DNA from: Echinicola strongylocentroti | GTDB lineage: Bacteria > Bacteroidota > Bacteroidia > Cytophagales > Cyclobacteriaceae | Assembly (NCBI RefSeq): GCF_003260975.1 | Contig: NZ_CP030041.1 | Coordinates: forward strand, 4,839,501 to 4,903,500 | Length of the DNA: 64,000 bases | Reading direction: 5' to 3' | In this document: positions 35,144-42,911 of the stretch, one piece after another | How the letters are laid out: each line of letters begins with the position of its first letter | How positions within the stretch are numbered: position 1 is the first letter of the stretch | Notes under the pieces: generated by a model | Seen by the model: only the letters and a program-made list of their open reading frames with translations | Database searches by the model: none | Told to the model about the DNA's origin: nothing | Position numbers and translations under genes: made by a program

Positions 35144-37387
35144 ATGATGTTGTCTGTTGGATTGGTATTTCTTATGATGGTAAAGATGGGATATCCCACC
35201 TATACCTTTGATGCGCCTCTGGAGCAGAGGGATGTTTTTTTGGGGAAAAGGAAACCTGAATCCGTTTTCCGTGATACAGTCATCGCCGATAAGTCGCTCA
35301 AAACCTATGACCTGGAGGGTGTTACGATATCCGACGAGGGCTTGGGACGAGAGAAGGAAGAGTCCTCTAATATTGCTTTTATCAAACAGGATTATATTCG
35401 TGAGCATAGAGGGGGGAGTTTGATGAAGTCTTTGGAGAAGCTACCAGGTATCAGCACCATCGGCATAGGCTCTGGTGCCTCCAAGCCTTTGATCAGGGGA
35501 TTGGGCTTTAACCAAGTAATGGTGGTCACCAATGGGATCAAACATGAAGGGCAGCAATGGGGGGCAGATCACGGACTGGAGGTGGACCAATATGCCGTGG
35601 ATGAATTGGTCATCGTCAAAGGACCTGCTTCTATCCGCTACGGTTCAGATGCCATTGCCGGGGTGGTGGATATAAGAGACCACTCGGTTCCTGAAAAGGG
35701 GGAAATCGGTAGCACCCTTTCCTTCGGAGCTAAATCCAATAATGGATGGCTGGGTACTTCAGTCAATACATTTGGTCGAATGGGGCACTGGTATTATGAC
35801 GCCCGGGTTACCTATACAGATTATGGCGATTTTAGGGTGCCTGCGGATACAGTTTATGTATATGATTTTGGTGTTTCCTTAGATAATAATCGGGTTAGAA
35901 ATACCGCAGGAAGGGAAATGGACTGGACGGCGAGAATCGGTTATGTGAGTGAGCGCTTTCGCAATAGCATTTCCCTGAGCCGAGTGGCCACGAAGTCTGG
36001 TTTTTTTGCCAATGCCCATGGACTGGAGCCGCGAAATGTAGACGAAGAATTACATGACCAATCCGGAAGTGACATGTTGCTGCCTCGCCAGGAGGTGCAG
36101 CATTATAAGGCAATAGACAGGCTTTCCTATCGCTTTGCAAATCATCTTTTGGAAGCTGATGTTGGCTTTCAATTTAATAAGAGAAAGGAGTGGAGCCAAT
36201 ATGTAAACCACGGTTTTATGCCTCCCAATTATCCCGCAGAGCTTCAAGCTCCTTCTACCCTTGAAAGGGCTTTTGATAAAAAGGTATATAGCCTAAACCT
36301 CCGTGATGAATGGTTTCTCGACCGTCATCAATTGCAGCTGGGGCTGAGCGGCGAGCTACAGAAGAATGAAATAGGTGGCTGGGGATTTTTGATCCCAGGC
36401 TTTACACAGCGGTCAATCGGTTTCTATGCCTTGGATAAACTAAAAATCAACAAGGAATGGCGGGTGCAGGCTGCGGCAAGGCTAGATCACAGCCATATCC
36501 AAATTGATTCCTATCAGGACTGGTTTCCTTCTACTGAAGAGGAAGTGGCAGGACCCGAAGATTACCTTTTCAGGGCAGAGGAGACTTCCAGGACTTTTAA
36601 TAGCCTAGTGTGGTCAGTGGGGTTTAATTATGTTCCCGGACAGTGGAGTTTTAAGGGGAATGTAGGGACTAGTTTTAGGGTGCCCATAGCGAAAGAGCTC
36701 GCAGCCAATGGAGTAAACTATCATTATTACAGATTTGAAAAGGGAGATGCTGACCTTTCTCCTGAGCGGTCTTTCCAAGTAGATTTGGGTGCAGCATGGG
36801 AGCATGAAAAATGGAACGTGACGTTCAGCCCCTTCTTTAATTATTTCAGCAATTACATTTATCTCAATCCTTCAGCCGAGTACGATTATCTGTACGGGGC
36901 AGGAAATCAAGTGTTTTATTATACACAGGCCCGAGTCAGCAGATATGGTGCTGAACTTTCGCTACTCCATCGGATCAATAATTCCTTCGAGGTGCAATTG
37001 CAAGGAGAGTATGTATACAGCGAACAACTCAATGGTGATAAAAAAGGATATACGTTGCCTTTTTCACCACCACCATCATTATTGGCCAATGCTACCTACA
37101 AGCCTGCCCTTGATTTTGGCATGGGTGCACCTTATTTGGCCCTGGATTTTCGTGTGACGGCCAAGCAGCAAAACATCGTTCCCCCAGAGAAAATCACACC
37201 AGGATATCGAGTGGTTGATTTACGAATGGGAGGACAGTTTAGGGTGTTTAAACTGCCCTTGAAGGCTGATATTCAAGTACGCAACCTGCTCAATACCCGG
37301 TATATGAGCCATACCAGTTTTTACCGATTGATCAATCTACCAGAGCAGGGCAGAAGCATTAATGTATCCTTTCAATTAGAAATATAA
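35144..37387 (+). CDS. TonB-dependent receptor, probably for a metal
   Basis: A 747-residue receptor without the carboxypeptidase-like extension of SusC. A hydrophobic leader (1-20) is followed by LKTYDLEGVTISDEGLGREK. The plug has GGSLMKSLEKLPGISTIGIG, KPLIRGLGFNQVMVVTNGIK and SIRYGSDAIAGVVDI. The barrel ends SINVSFQLEI. A loop near QQWGADHGLEVDQY and several His-bearing loops (FANAHGLEP, QYVNHGF) fit metal receptors of the ZnuD kind. The following two lipoprotein genes are 6 and 3 bp apart, making an operon with an operator-like palindrome at the promoter. Zinc is the likeliest cargo, inferred from context and not proven. Confidence 0.85.
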   Translation: MMLSVGLVFLMMVKMGYPTYTFDAPLEQRDVFLGKRKPESVFRDTVIADKSLKTYDLEGVTISDEGLGREKEESSNIAFIKQDYIREHRGGSLMKSLEKLPGISTIGIGSGASKPLIRGLGFNQVMVVTNGIKHEGQQWGADHGLEVDQYAVDELVIVKGPASIRYGSDAIAGVVDIRDHSVPEKGEIGSTLSFGAKSNNGWLGTSVNTFGRMGHWYYDARVTYTDYGDFRVPADTVYVYDFGVSLDNNRVRNTAGREMDWTARIGYVSERFRNSISLSRVATKSGFFANAHGLEPRNVDEELHDQSGSDMLLPRQEVQHYKAIDRLSYRFANHLLEADVGFQFNKRKEWSQYVNHGFMPPNYPAELQAPSTLERAFDKKVYSLNLRDEWFLDRHQLQLGLSGELQKNEIGGWGFLIPGFTQRSIGFYALDKLKINKEWRVQAAARLDHSHIQIDSYQDWFPSTEEEVAGPEDYLFRAEETSRTFNSLVWSVGFNYVPGQWSFKGNVGTSFRVPIAKELAANGVNYHYYRFEKGDADLSPERSFQVDLGAAWEHEKWNVTFSPFFNYFSNYIYLNPSAEYDYLYGAGNQVFYYTQARVSRYGAELSLLHRINNSFEVQLQGEYVYSEQLNGDKKGYTLPFSPPPSLLANATYKPALDFGMGAPYLALDFRVTAKQQNIVPPEKITPGYRVVDLRMGGQFRVFKLPLKADIQVRNLLNTRYMSHTSFYRLINLPEQGRSINVSFQLEI

Positions 37388-37393
37388 CGTACG

Positions 37394-37825
37394 ATGAAAA
37401 AGAAAAAGTACCTAGGAGTAATCATGTTGTTGGCTCTTGGCTGGCTTTCGACGGCCTGTTCTATCGAGGAGGAAAACCCTGAGTTACCTGTGCCGACTGC
37501 AAAGAATGTAGAGATTGGTTATGATAATAACAAGCAGGGCATTATAGGAAAGGACTTTCACTTCAACGCTGATGTACAGGCTGGCGATAAAATAGCTGCA
37601 GTTGCTGTGCTCATTCAGCAAAAGACCGATGAGGAATTTGAAGATGAGTGGTCGCTATCTTTGGAGTGGGAGGAATATGAAGGATTAAAAAATACGACTA
37701 TCCATAAGCATTTTACCATTCCGGATGATGCCATAGCAGGCAACTATGATTTCATATTTACAGTAGTTGACACCAATGGAGAAACGCTGGAGTTGGTGGA
37801 AGATTTTATAATATTAACTGAATAG
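37394..37825 (+). CDS. Small lipoprotein, DUF4625-like
   Basis: A 143-residue lipoprotein (leader then STAC, cysteine at 22). The rest forms a single beta-sandwich-like domain: NVEIGYDNNKQGIIGKDFHF, IAAVAVLIQQK, and the ending IPDDAIAGNYDFIFTVVDTN parallels the end of the next gene (PADVDPGDYHFMIKVTDKEG). It lacks that protein's His cluster. It probably sits at the outer membrane and works with the receptor. The molecular role is unknown. Confidence 0.75.
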   Translation: MKKKKYLGVIMLLALGWLSTACSIEEENPELPVPTAKNVEIGYDNNKQGIIGKDFHFNADVQAGDKIAAVAVLIQQKTDEEFEDEWSLSLEWEEYEGLKNTTIHKHFTIPDDAIAGNYDFIFTVVDTNGETLELVEDFIILTE

Positions 37826-37828
37826 ATT

Positions 37829-38311
37829 ATGAACTATCGTGATATAAGAAATATTCCCTTGTTCGTATTGATGATTACTTTGGCGGTATCGGGATGCGAA
37901 ATGAATGAAGATGAAAAAGATGTGGATCCACCCGTAATCGACAATACATTTGCCGGTGCATTTCCCACCCAGTGTGCAGTAATTTCCCGTGGAGCGTCTT
38001 TTGAGTTGAAGGTAGTTTTTAGGGATAATATGGAGTTGGGCAGTTACAGTTTGGATGTTCACCATAATTTTGACCACCATACACATAGCACGGAGGTTAA
38101 TGATTGTGAAATGGATCCTGTCAAGAGTCCCGATAATCCATTTTTGTTGATAGATACCTACTCAATTCCATCAGGACTCCAAACCTATGAAGCTGTTCAG
38201 CAAATAGCAGTGCCGGCTGATGTGGATCCGGGAGATTACCATTTTATGATCAAGGTGACAGATAAGGAAGGTTGGCAAACGATCCAAGGAATCAGTATCA
38301 AAATCAACTGA
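37829..38311 (+). CDS. DUF4625 lipoprotein with His cluster
   Basis: A 160-residue lipoprotein (VSGC, cysteine at 22). The domain matches DUF4625: DPPVIDNTFAGAFPTQCAVI, ELKVVFRDNMELGSYSLDVH and YHFMIKVTDKEGWQT. The segment HHNFDHHTHSTE (about 75-86) is a dense His cluster that could bind a transition metal. It is separated by 3 bp from its sister lipoprotein and belongs to the receptor operon. I infer a metal-capturing surface protein that hands its ligand to the TonB receptor. Confidence 0.8.
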   Translation: MNYRDIRNIPLFVLMITLAVSGCEMNEDEKDVDPPVIDNTFAGAFPTQCAVISRGASFELKVVFRDNMELGSYSLDVHHNFDHHTHSTEVNDCEMDPVKSPDNPFLLIDTYSIPSGLQTYEAVQQIAVPADVDPGDYHFMIKVTDKEGWQTIQGISIKIN

Positions 38312-38394
38312 ACCCAATAAAAAAAGCATAGAAACACAAGAAATGAACTTTACAGCCCCCAGTAAAGAGGGATTGCTGTGCCAAAAAATTTAAT

Positions 38395-38409
38395 TGCAAC
38401 TATATTGCA
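38395..38409. promoter_or_regulatory. Operator-like palindrome before His-rich lipoprotein
   Basis: TGCAA-CTATA-TTGCA, a perfect 5-5-5 palindrome 52 bp before the ATG at 38462. It matches the box at 35119-35133 in both arms and spacing, so the two transcription units are probably one regulon. Confidence 0.65.
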
Positions 38410-38461
38410 TTTTTATTTTGAAAACAATCAATTTTAAATAACAAACACAAACAGATTTATT

Positions 38462-39187
38462 ATGAGACAAGTTACTAAAGGGCTTCTAGCGCCAGTGGTT
38501 TTGGCTTCGGTTTTTACCTTTTCATGTACAGATGACGAGGAACCGATCATCGCTCAAGAGGGTGTCGAGAAGGCCAATTTGGTGTTTACGGAGATCGAAG
38601 GAGACGACCACCTCAGCGCCCATGGGGACCATTTTCATGGGCTAGATGAAGGGACAGAAGGGGAGTCTTTCGTAGTTGAATTTGATGCGGATGGACATGC
38701 TGTCAGTGGAGGGCATCTTCATCTGCATGCGGATGGTATCTACAAGATGGAGCTTCAGGCATGGGACTATGAAGGGAATCGAGTAGAGGAGGATTTTATT
38801 AAGGACAAAGCTACTGCCGACCTGTACAAAGCCTTTTTAGTAGGTGGTGATTTGGTGCTTAATCCGGATACTGAGGATGAAACAGGGGCTATTTTTCAGC
38901 CTAGGGAAAAGGAATATGCAGATGGTACTGCTGTGGATGGTAAGTATGAAACTACAGGTGTACTTAGCTATTTTACCATAGGAGAAGCCAACGAAGGAGA
39001 GACAAAGGCGGTGGATTTTGTCCTTCGTAAGTTCAATGATGCTGCTACCAAGTCACTGGTAGAACGTGTGGACTGGAATGCTGAAGACTATGCGGAGCGA
39101 TTTGCAGGTGAAGATGTATTGACCTTGGAGTTTGAGATCCATGCCGAGCACGAAGAGGGCCATGAAGAAGAAGGTCACGACCATTAA
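38462..39187 (+). CDS. His-rich lipoprotein, probable metal binding
   Basis: A 241-residue acidic lipoprotein (leader then TFSC, cysteine at 22). It has three His clusters: HLSAHGDHFHGLDEG (about 52-66), HAVSGGHLHLHADG (about 79-92) and the C-terminal tail HAEHEEGHEEEGHDH. The middle part (FLVGGDLVLNPDTEDETGAI, SYFTIGEANEGE) has no family I can name. It has its own leader with a palindromic box shared with the receptor operon upstream. Likely role: binding or buffering zinc or another transition metal at the cell envelope. Confidence 0.8.
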   Translation: MRQVTKGLLAPVVLASVFTFSCTDDEEPIIAQEGVEKANLVFTEIEGDDHLSAHGDHFHGLDEGTEGESFVVEFDADGHAVSGGHLHLHADGIYKMELQAWDYEGNRVEEDFIKDKATADLYKAFLVGGDLVLNPDTEDETGAIFQPREKEYADGTAVDGKYETTGVLSYFTIGEANEGETKAVDFVLRKFNDAATKSLVERVDWNAEDYAERFAGEDVLTLEFEIHAEHEEGHEEEGHDH

Positions 39188-39272
39188 TAACCTCAGTTCG
39201 ATTATAAATTCGTTTCCGTACAGTGCGGAACATGCACTGCGAGGCTTAGGGGGGAGATTTGAGGGGTGGAAG

Positions 39273-39349
39273 CCGTGGCAGTCTTCGTATTTGGGGATTG
39301 CCACACCCTTTTTCAACCCACATCCTCCTAAAAAGGGTTCGCAATGACG
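39273..39349 (-). repeat. CGTCATTGCGA / GTGGCAATC palindromic repeat
   Basis: Read on the minus strand it begins CGTCATTGCGAACCC and continues through GTGTGGCAATCCCC to GACTGCCACGG. GTGGCA (39275-39280) pairs with TGCCAC (39299-39304), and CCCTTTTT pairs with AAAAAGGG across the middle. This word pair is the hallmark of a widespread family of intergenic palindromes in many bacteria. Confidence 0.65.
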
Positions 39350-39425
39350 CTTTTTATACTAAAAATAAGTCGAGCTCAGGTTAATAGGGGATAAGCTATT
39401 GTTTTGGTTAGTTGAAGTGGAAAAG

Positions 39426-39458
39426 GCCGGTCTTGTTTGGGGCCGGCAATTTTTTTTT
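39426..39458 (+). terminator. Rho-independent terminator
   Basis: GCCGG (39426-39430) pairs with CCGGC (39443-39447), with a G-rich loop, followed by AATTTTTTTTT. It is 239 bp after the His-rich lipoprotein and could end its transcript. Confidence 0.65.
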
Positions 39459-39665
39459 CTGCCAACTTAATCATTTGTTAACTTCTTTTTGATCATTGGA
39501 GATAGCTGTTGGTATATATTTGTATCTTTATTTACTTCATTAAACCATTTTAGCGCGCAATATTTCTGCTTATTACATGGTAAAACCAAATTGTAGTTTG
39601 CCATAAAAACAGTGATAAAAAGAAATATAGGATAAGGGAAAATGGGGTATAAATCAGAAATTACC

Positions 39666-41498
39666 ATGATAAAAACAGCACTCGTCAGTTGCCTTATTTT
39701 CCTTGTGTCATTTTCCGCTTTTTCACAGCAAAAAGCAGCATACAAGTTTCACTCCCATAATGATTATTTGCAGTCGGCTCCTTTTTGGACTGCTTACGCC
39801 AATGGTGCCGCTTCCATAGAAGTGGATGTCATCCTACAAGATGGCCAATTGATGGTGGCCCATGAAATAGAAACGATCCAGCCGGAAAGAACCTTGGCGT
39901 CACTTTATCTTGACCCCATCCGTCAAGCCAAAAAACTAGGGATAGGCCAACTGGATTTTCAATTGCTGGTGGATATCAAAACAGCTGCTTACCCGAGTAT
40001 GAAGGTACTGAAGGAGGTGTTGGAGGGCTACGATGATATATTGGCCATTCCTGGTAAACAAACAGGGGTAAGGGTGGTCATATCGGGAAACAGACCCGCA
40101 GTCGAAGATTATGACCAATATCCTCCTGCAATTCTGTTTGATTACCAACATACAGAATTCCCTGAAAACTTGCCGTGGCAGAAAATTGCCTTGGTAAGCC
40201 TCCCTTTCCAGCGGTTTTCTGAATGGAACGGCAAAGGGCGATTGGTACATGCTGAGAAAAAGAAATTGGATGAGTTGATTGCCAAGGTCCATGCAGTGGA
40301 CCGCCCAATTAGGTTTTGGGGAGCACCCGACAGCAAGACAGCTTGGAAGGCTTTTGCTGATATGGGAATAGATTATATCAATACGGATATGCCCTTTGAA
40401 GCCAGTGAATACCTGAAAAGTCTGCCCCAAAATGTGGTAGGCAGTAGTCATAGGCATAATATTTATCATCCAAAATATGAAGTCGATGGAGCTACTGTTC
40501 CGGTCAATCAGATCATTCTGATGATCGGTGACGGGAATGGGTTGGCGCATATTTCTGCAGGAATGTATGCCCACGGCAATGAGCTAAACCTTACCCAGCT
40601 GAGACATATTGGTCTGGTAAAGACACAGGCAGCGGATGATTTTACGACTGATTCTGCCGCTGGAGCCACCGCCTTGGCGACTGGACATAAGGCCAATAAC
40701 AGGGCCATTGGTTTTTCACCCGAGGGAAAGGCGTTGTCCAATCTCCCCGAACTATTGGAAAACTACCAGTTTAATTCTGGGATTTTAACAACTGACCACC
40801 TCACAGGGGCTACGCCGGCTTCGTTTTATGCGCACTGTGAGGATCGGGGCATGACGGTTGATATTGCGAATGATCTGCGGGAGAGTTCGTTGGATCTTTT
40901 TATCGGTGGTGGCAAAAATGATTTTTTACTGCAGGGAAGAGACTTGATCGCTCCATTGAATCAGGCAGGTTTTACGATCGTAAAAAGCCTCGAAGAGTTG
41001 AATGATCCTGCCATTGGTAAAGCAGGATATTTTGCCAGTAATCAAGGGTTGCCTACGGTCATGAAAGGGAGGGAAGGTTTTCTAAAGACCGCCGCAGAGC
41101 AATCCCTGGCCTTTTTGGGTAATAAAGAACAGCCTTTTTTCCTATTGATTGAGGGATCCATGATTGATACCGGAGGGCATTGGAACAGTGCTGAAACGGT
41201 GGTGGAAGAGGAAATTGACTTTGATGAAGCGGTGGGAGAGGTGATCGCCTACGCAGATGCGCATCCCGGTACATTGGTATTGATTACTGCTGATCATGAG
41301 ACTGGAGGAGTTACGCTACCCCAAGGAAATATGGGCAATGCTGAGGTGGAACTGAATTTTGACACCAATGACCATACAGGTATCATGGTGCCACTGTTTG
41401 CTTATGGAGCGCATTCCGGGGAGTTTATGGGAGTATATGAGAATACAGAAATCTTCAAGAAGATAATGCAGCTTGTGGACCAATACCACGAGCGGTAG
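39666..41498 (+). CDS. Glycerophosphodiesterase-like domain fused to alkaline phosphatase
   Basis: A 610-residue secreted fusion. I prefer the ATG at 39666 (MIKTALVSCLIFL) because it gives a clean signal peptide ending AFSQ; an ATG eight codons earlier adds a charged stretch. The first half (KFHSHNDYLQSAPFWTAYAN, SIEVDVILQDGQLMVAHE, YINTDMPFEA) is a PI-PLC/GDPD-type TIM barrel of the Aim6-like kind. The second half is a PhoA-type alkaline phosphatase: LMIGDGNG (metal Asp), TTDSAAGATALATGHK (nucleophile Ser), IEGSMIDTGGH and TADHETGG. The two activities could free phosphate from phosphodiesters in sequence. Confidence 0.88.
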   Translation: MIKTALVSCLIFLVSFSAFSQQKAAYKFHSHNDYLQSAPFWTAYANGAASIEVDVILQDGQLMVAHEIETIQPERTLASLYLDPIRQAKKLGIGQLDFQLLVDIKTAAYPSMKVLKEVLEGYDDILAIPGKQTGVRVVISGNRPAVEDYDQYPPAILFDYQHTEFPENLPWQKIALVSLPFQRFSEWNGKGRLVHAEKKKLDELIAKVHAVDRPIRFWGAPDSKTAWKAFADMGIDYINTDMPFEASEYLKSLPQNVVGSSHRHNIYHPKYEVDGATVPVNQIILMIGDGNGLAHISAGMYAHGNELNLTQLRHIGLVKTQAADDFTTDSAAGATALATGHKANNRAIGFSPEGKALSNLPELLENYQFNSGILTTDHLTGATPASFYAHCEDRGMTVDIANDLRESSLDLFIGGGKNDFLLQGRDLIAPLNQAGFTIVKSLEELNDPAIGKAGYFASNQGLPTVMKGREGFLKTAAEQSLAFLGNKEQPFFLLIEGSMIDTGGHWNSAETVVEEEIDFDEAVGEVIAYADAHPGTLVLITADHETGGVTLPQGNMGNAEVELNFDTNDHTGIMVPLFAYGAHSGEFMGVYENTEIFKKIMQLVDQYHER

Positions 41499-41530
41499 GG
41501 GGAAGTGGTCATGCTTGGATGCCCAGCGTG

Positions 41531-41953
41531 TCAGTCTGTGGGGCTACCTTTTACAGCCAACCTCCACCCAAGATAGGCAAAAGGCATATAAGCCAAACCA
41601 ATGTCCAGTATTCCAAACCAAGCTGGAAGGGGCAGTAAGATGATGGTAATCATTCCACCAATCATAAAACAAAAGCCAACGATAAGAGCGTAGCTTATTT
41701 TGTGACTGACCGCAATAAGTGCAGTCAGAAGGGAGCCAGCAAGAGTGCTTATTGCGTGGGCAATGAATGGAATCAAAAAATGCCTGATCTCAAATAATGG
41801 CAAAGCCATTTTGAGATTTTCCATGGTTGTGAGATCCATTTCGGCAGGAAATGATACGAACATACCGCTGTTCATGACAAGCCCCATATTGATCGCATTA
41901 CCCACGGTCAACCCAACCAGTATGCTGATGATATTTCTAGGAGCCATATTCAT
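41531..41953 (-). CDS. Small four-helix membrane protein, unknown family
   Basis: A 140-residue protein with four hydrophobic segments (about 7-30, 55-80, 85-105, 110-130). The start is MNMAPRNIISILVGLTVGN. A Met at residue 3 is an alternative start. No domain is recognised. It lies 49 bp from the metallo-beta-lactamase gene on the same strand and may be transcribed with it. Confidence 0.65.
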   Translation of the reverse strand: MNMAPRNIISILVGLTVGNAINMGLVMNSGMFVSFPAEMDLTTMENLKMALPLFEIRHFLIPFIAHAISTLAGSLLTALIAVSHKISYALIVGFCFMIGGMITIILLPLPAWFGILDIGLAYMPFAYLGWRLAVKGSPTD

Positions 41954-42002
41954 GAGGAGAGAGTACAGTCTCTGTAAAAGCGCCGAGATGCAGAAATTAT
42001 TA

Positions 42003-42776
42003 TCATTGGAACAGTGTTTCGGTGTATGTCAATAGGCTTTTATCCCCCCATTTTCCATGGCCTGGAATGACCAATTGGAGGGTTGGATAGGCGGCAGTGA
42101 TTTTGTTTACTGTAGTCGGCCATGCCGTGATATTGGCATCTTCCAGATTGCCCTTACCGGCACCATCAGCTTTGACCAAGCAGCCACCAAAAAGCACCTG
42201 GTCATCTGGGAAATAGCCGATGACATTGTCTTCTGTATGTCCTTCTCCAAAATAGTGGACAAAAACCGATCTACTGCCGACTTTTAGTGCCAATTGATCC
42301 TGAAAACCCATTTTTGGTTGGGGGAAGCCATGTTGGGATGCGAGCGAAAGGGTGTTTTTGAAAGCATAGGAAGGGATTTCTCTGGCGTGGAATGCTTCCA
42401 GGCCTCCTAGACAATCCATGTGAAAGTGGGTTGCTACGACTGCCTTGATTTGAAGTTTTTCCCCCTCCAGAAAGGTGATGAGCTCCTCTGCTTCGTTAGA
42501 AGTGCTTGGGGTGTCAAAGATGATCGCTTCACCATCACTGATCACGATCATGCCATTGCATTCTACCTTACCGAAGCTATCGGTATCTAGGAAGGAAACA
42601 TGAACATAGGTGTTGGGACGGATTTGTTTGATGATCAGTTGGTCCGAAGTGTAAATTTCTTTTTCCGTGTAGTTGGTATGTTGATCCTGTGATAACTGCT
42701 CATGTGATTTTTCACTCTTCCCACTGCAAGCGGAAAGGACCAGTAATAAGGCTGCAATAATGAGTTGACGATTCAT
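42003..42776 (-). CDS. Subclass B1 metallo-beta-lactamase, lipoprotein
   Basis: A 257-residue protein with a lipoprotein leader (LLVLSACSGK, cysteine 17). All B1 zinc ligands are present: HFHMD (H117, H119, D121), H180 in GEGHTEDN, C199 in LFGGCLVK and H240 in PGHGKWG. Lys202 at the C-x-x-K position and the loop GNLEDANITAWP also match enzymes such as CcrA. Those enzymes hydrolyse penicillins, cephalosporins and carbapenems. The lipid anchor would keep it in the periplasm on a membrane. The gene lies in an ordinary chromosomal context without mobile signs, so it looks intrinsic. Activity is inferred. Confidence 0.92.
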   Translation of the reverse strand: MNRQLIIAALLLVLSACSGKSEKSHEQLSQDQHTNYTEKEIYTSDQLIIKQIRPNTYVHVSFLDTDSFGKVECNGMIVISDGEAIIFDTPSTSNEAEELITFLEGEKLQIKAVVATHFHMDCLGGLEAFHAREIPSYAFKNTLSLASQHGFPQPKMGFQDQLALKVGSRSVFVHYFGEGHTEDNVIGYFPDDQVLFGGCLVKADGAGKGNLEDANITAWPTTVNKITAAYPTLQLVIPGHGKWGDKSLLTYTETLFQ

Positions 42777-42849
42777 TTTTAACTATAATTGAGTGGCTAA
42801 TATCATAAAAATAATACCTCACCCCATTAGTTACTAGTAACTAGTAAAA

Positions 42850-42899
42850 AAGCATAAAAAAAAGCATCCGCCGCAGCGGATGCTTTTTTTTATGCTTTA
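42850..42899 (-). terminator. Long bidirectional terminator after proA
   Basis: A perfect 23-bp inverted repeat: 42850-42872 pairs with 42877-42899 around the loop CGCA. The inner stem GCATCCGC/GCGGATGC is flanked by A8 and T8, then by GCAT/ATGC, so it has U tracts in both directions. It ends the proline operon, 12 bp after the proA stop. Confidence 0.93.
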
Positions 42900-42911
42900 T
42901 AAAGATGGGTT

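Larger units (their letters stand above)
39188..39665. other. 478-bp intergenic region with repeat and terminator
   Basis: No gene is visible. It holds a CGTCATTGCGA-type palindromic repeat at 39273-39349 and a terminator at 39426-39458. The remaining AT-rich part is the leader of the phosphatase fusion gene. Confidence 0.7.
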
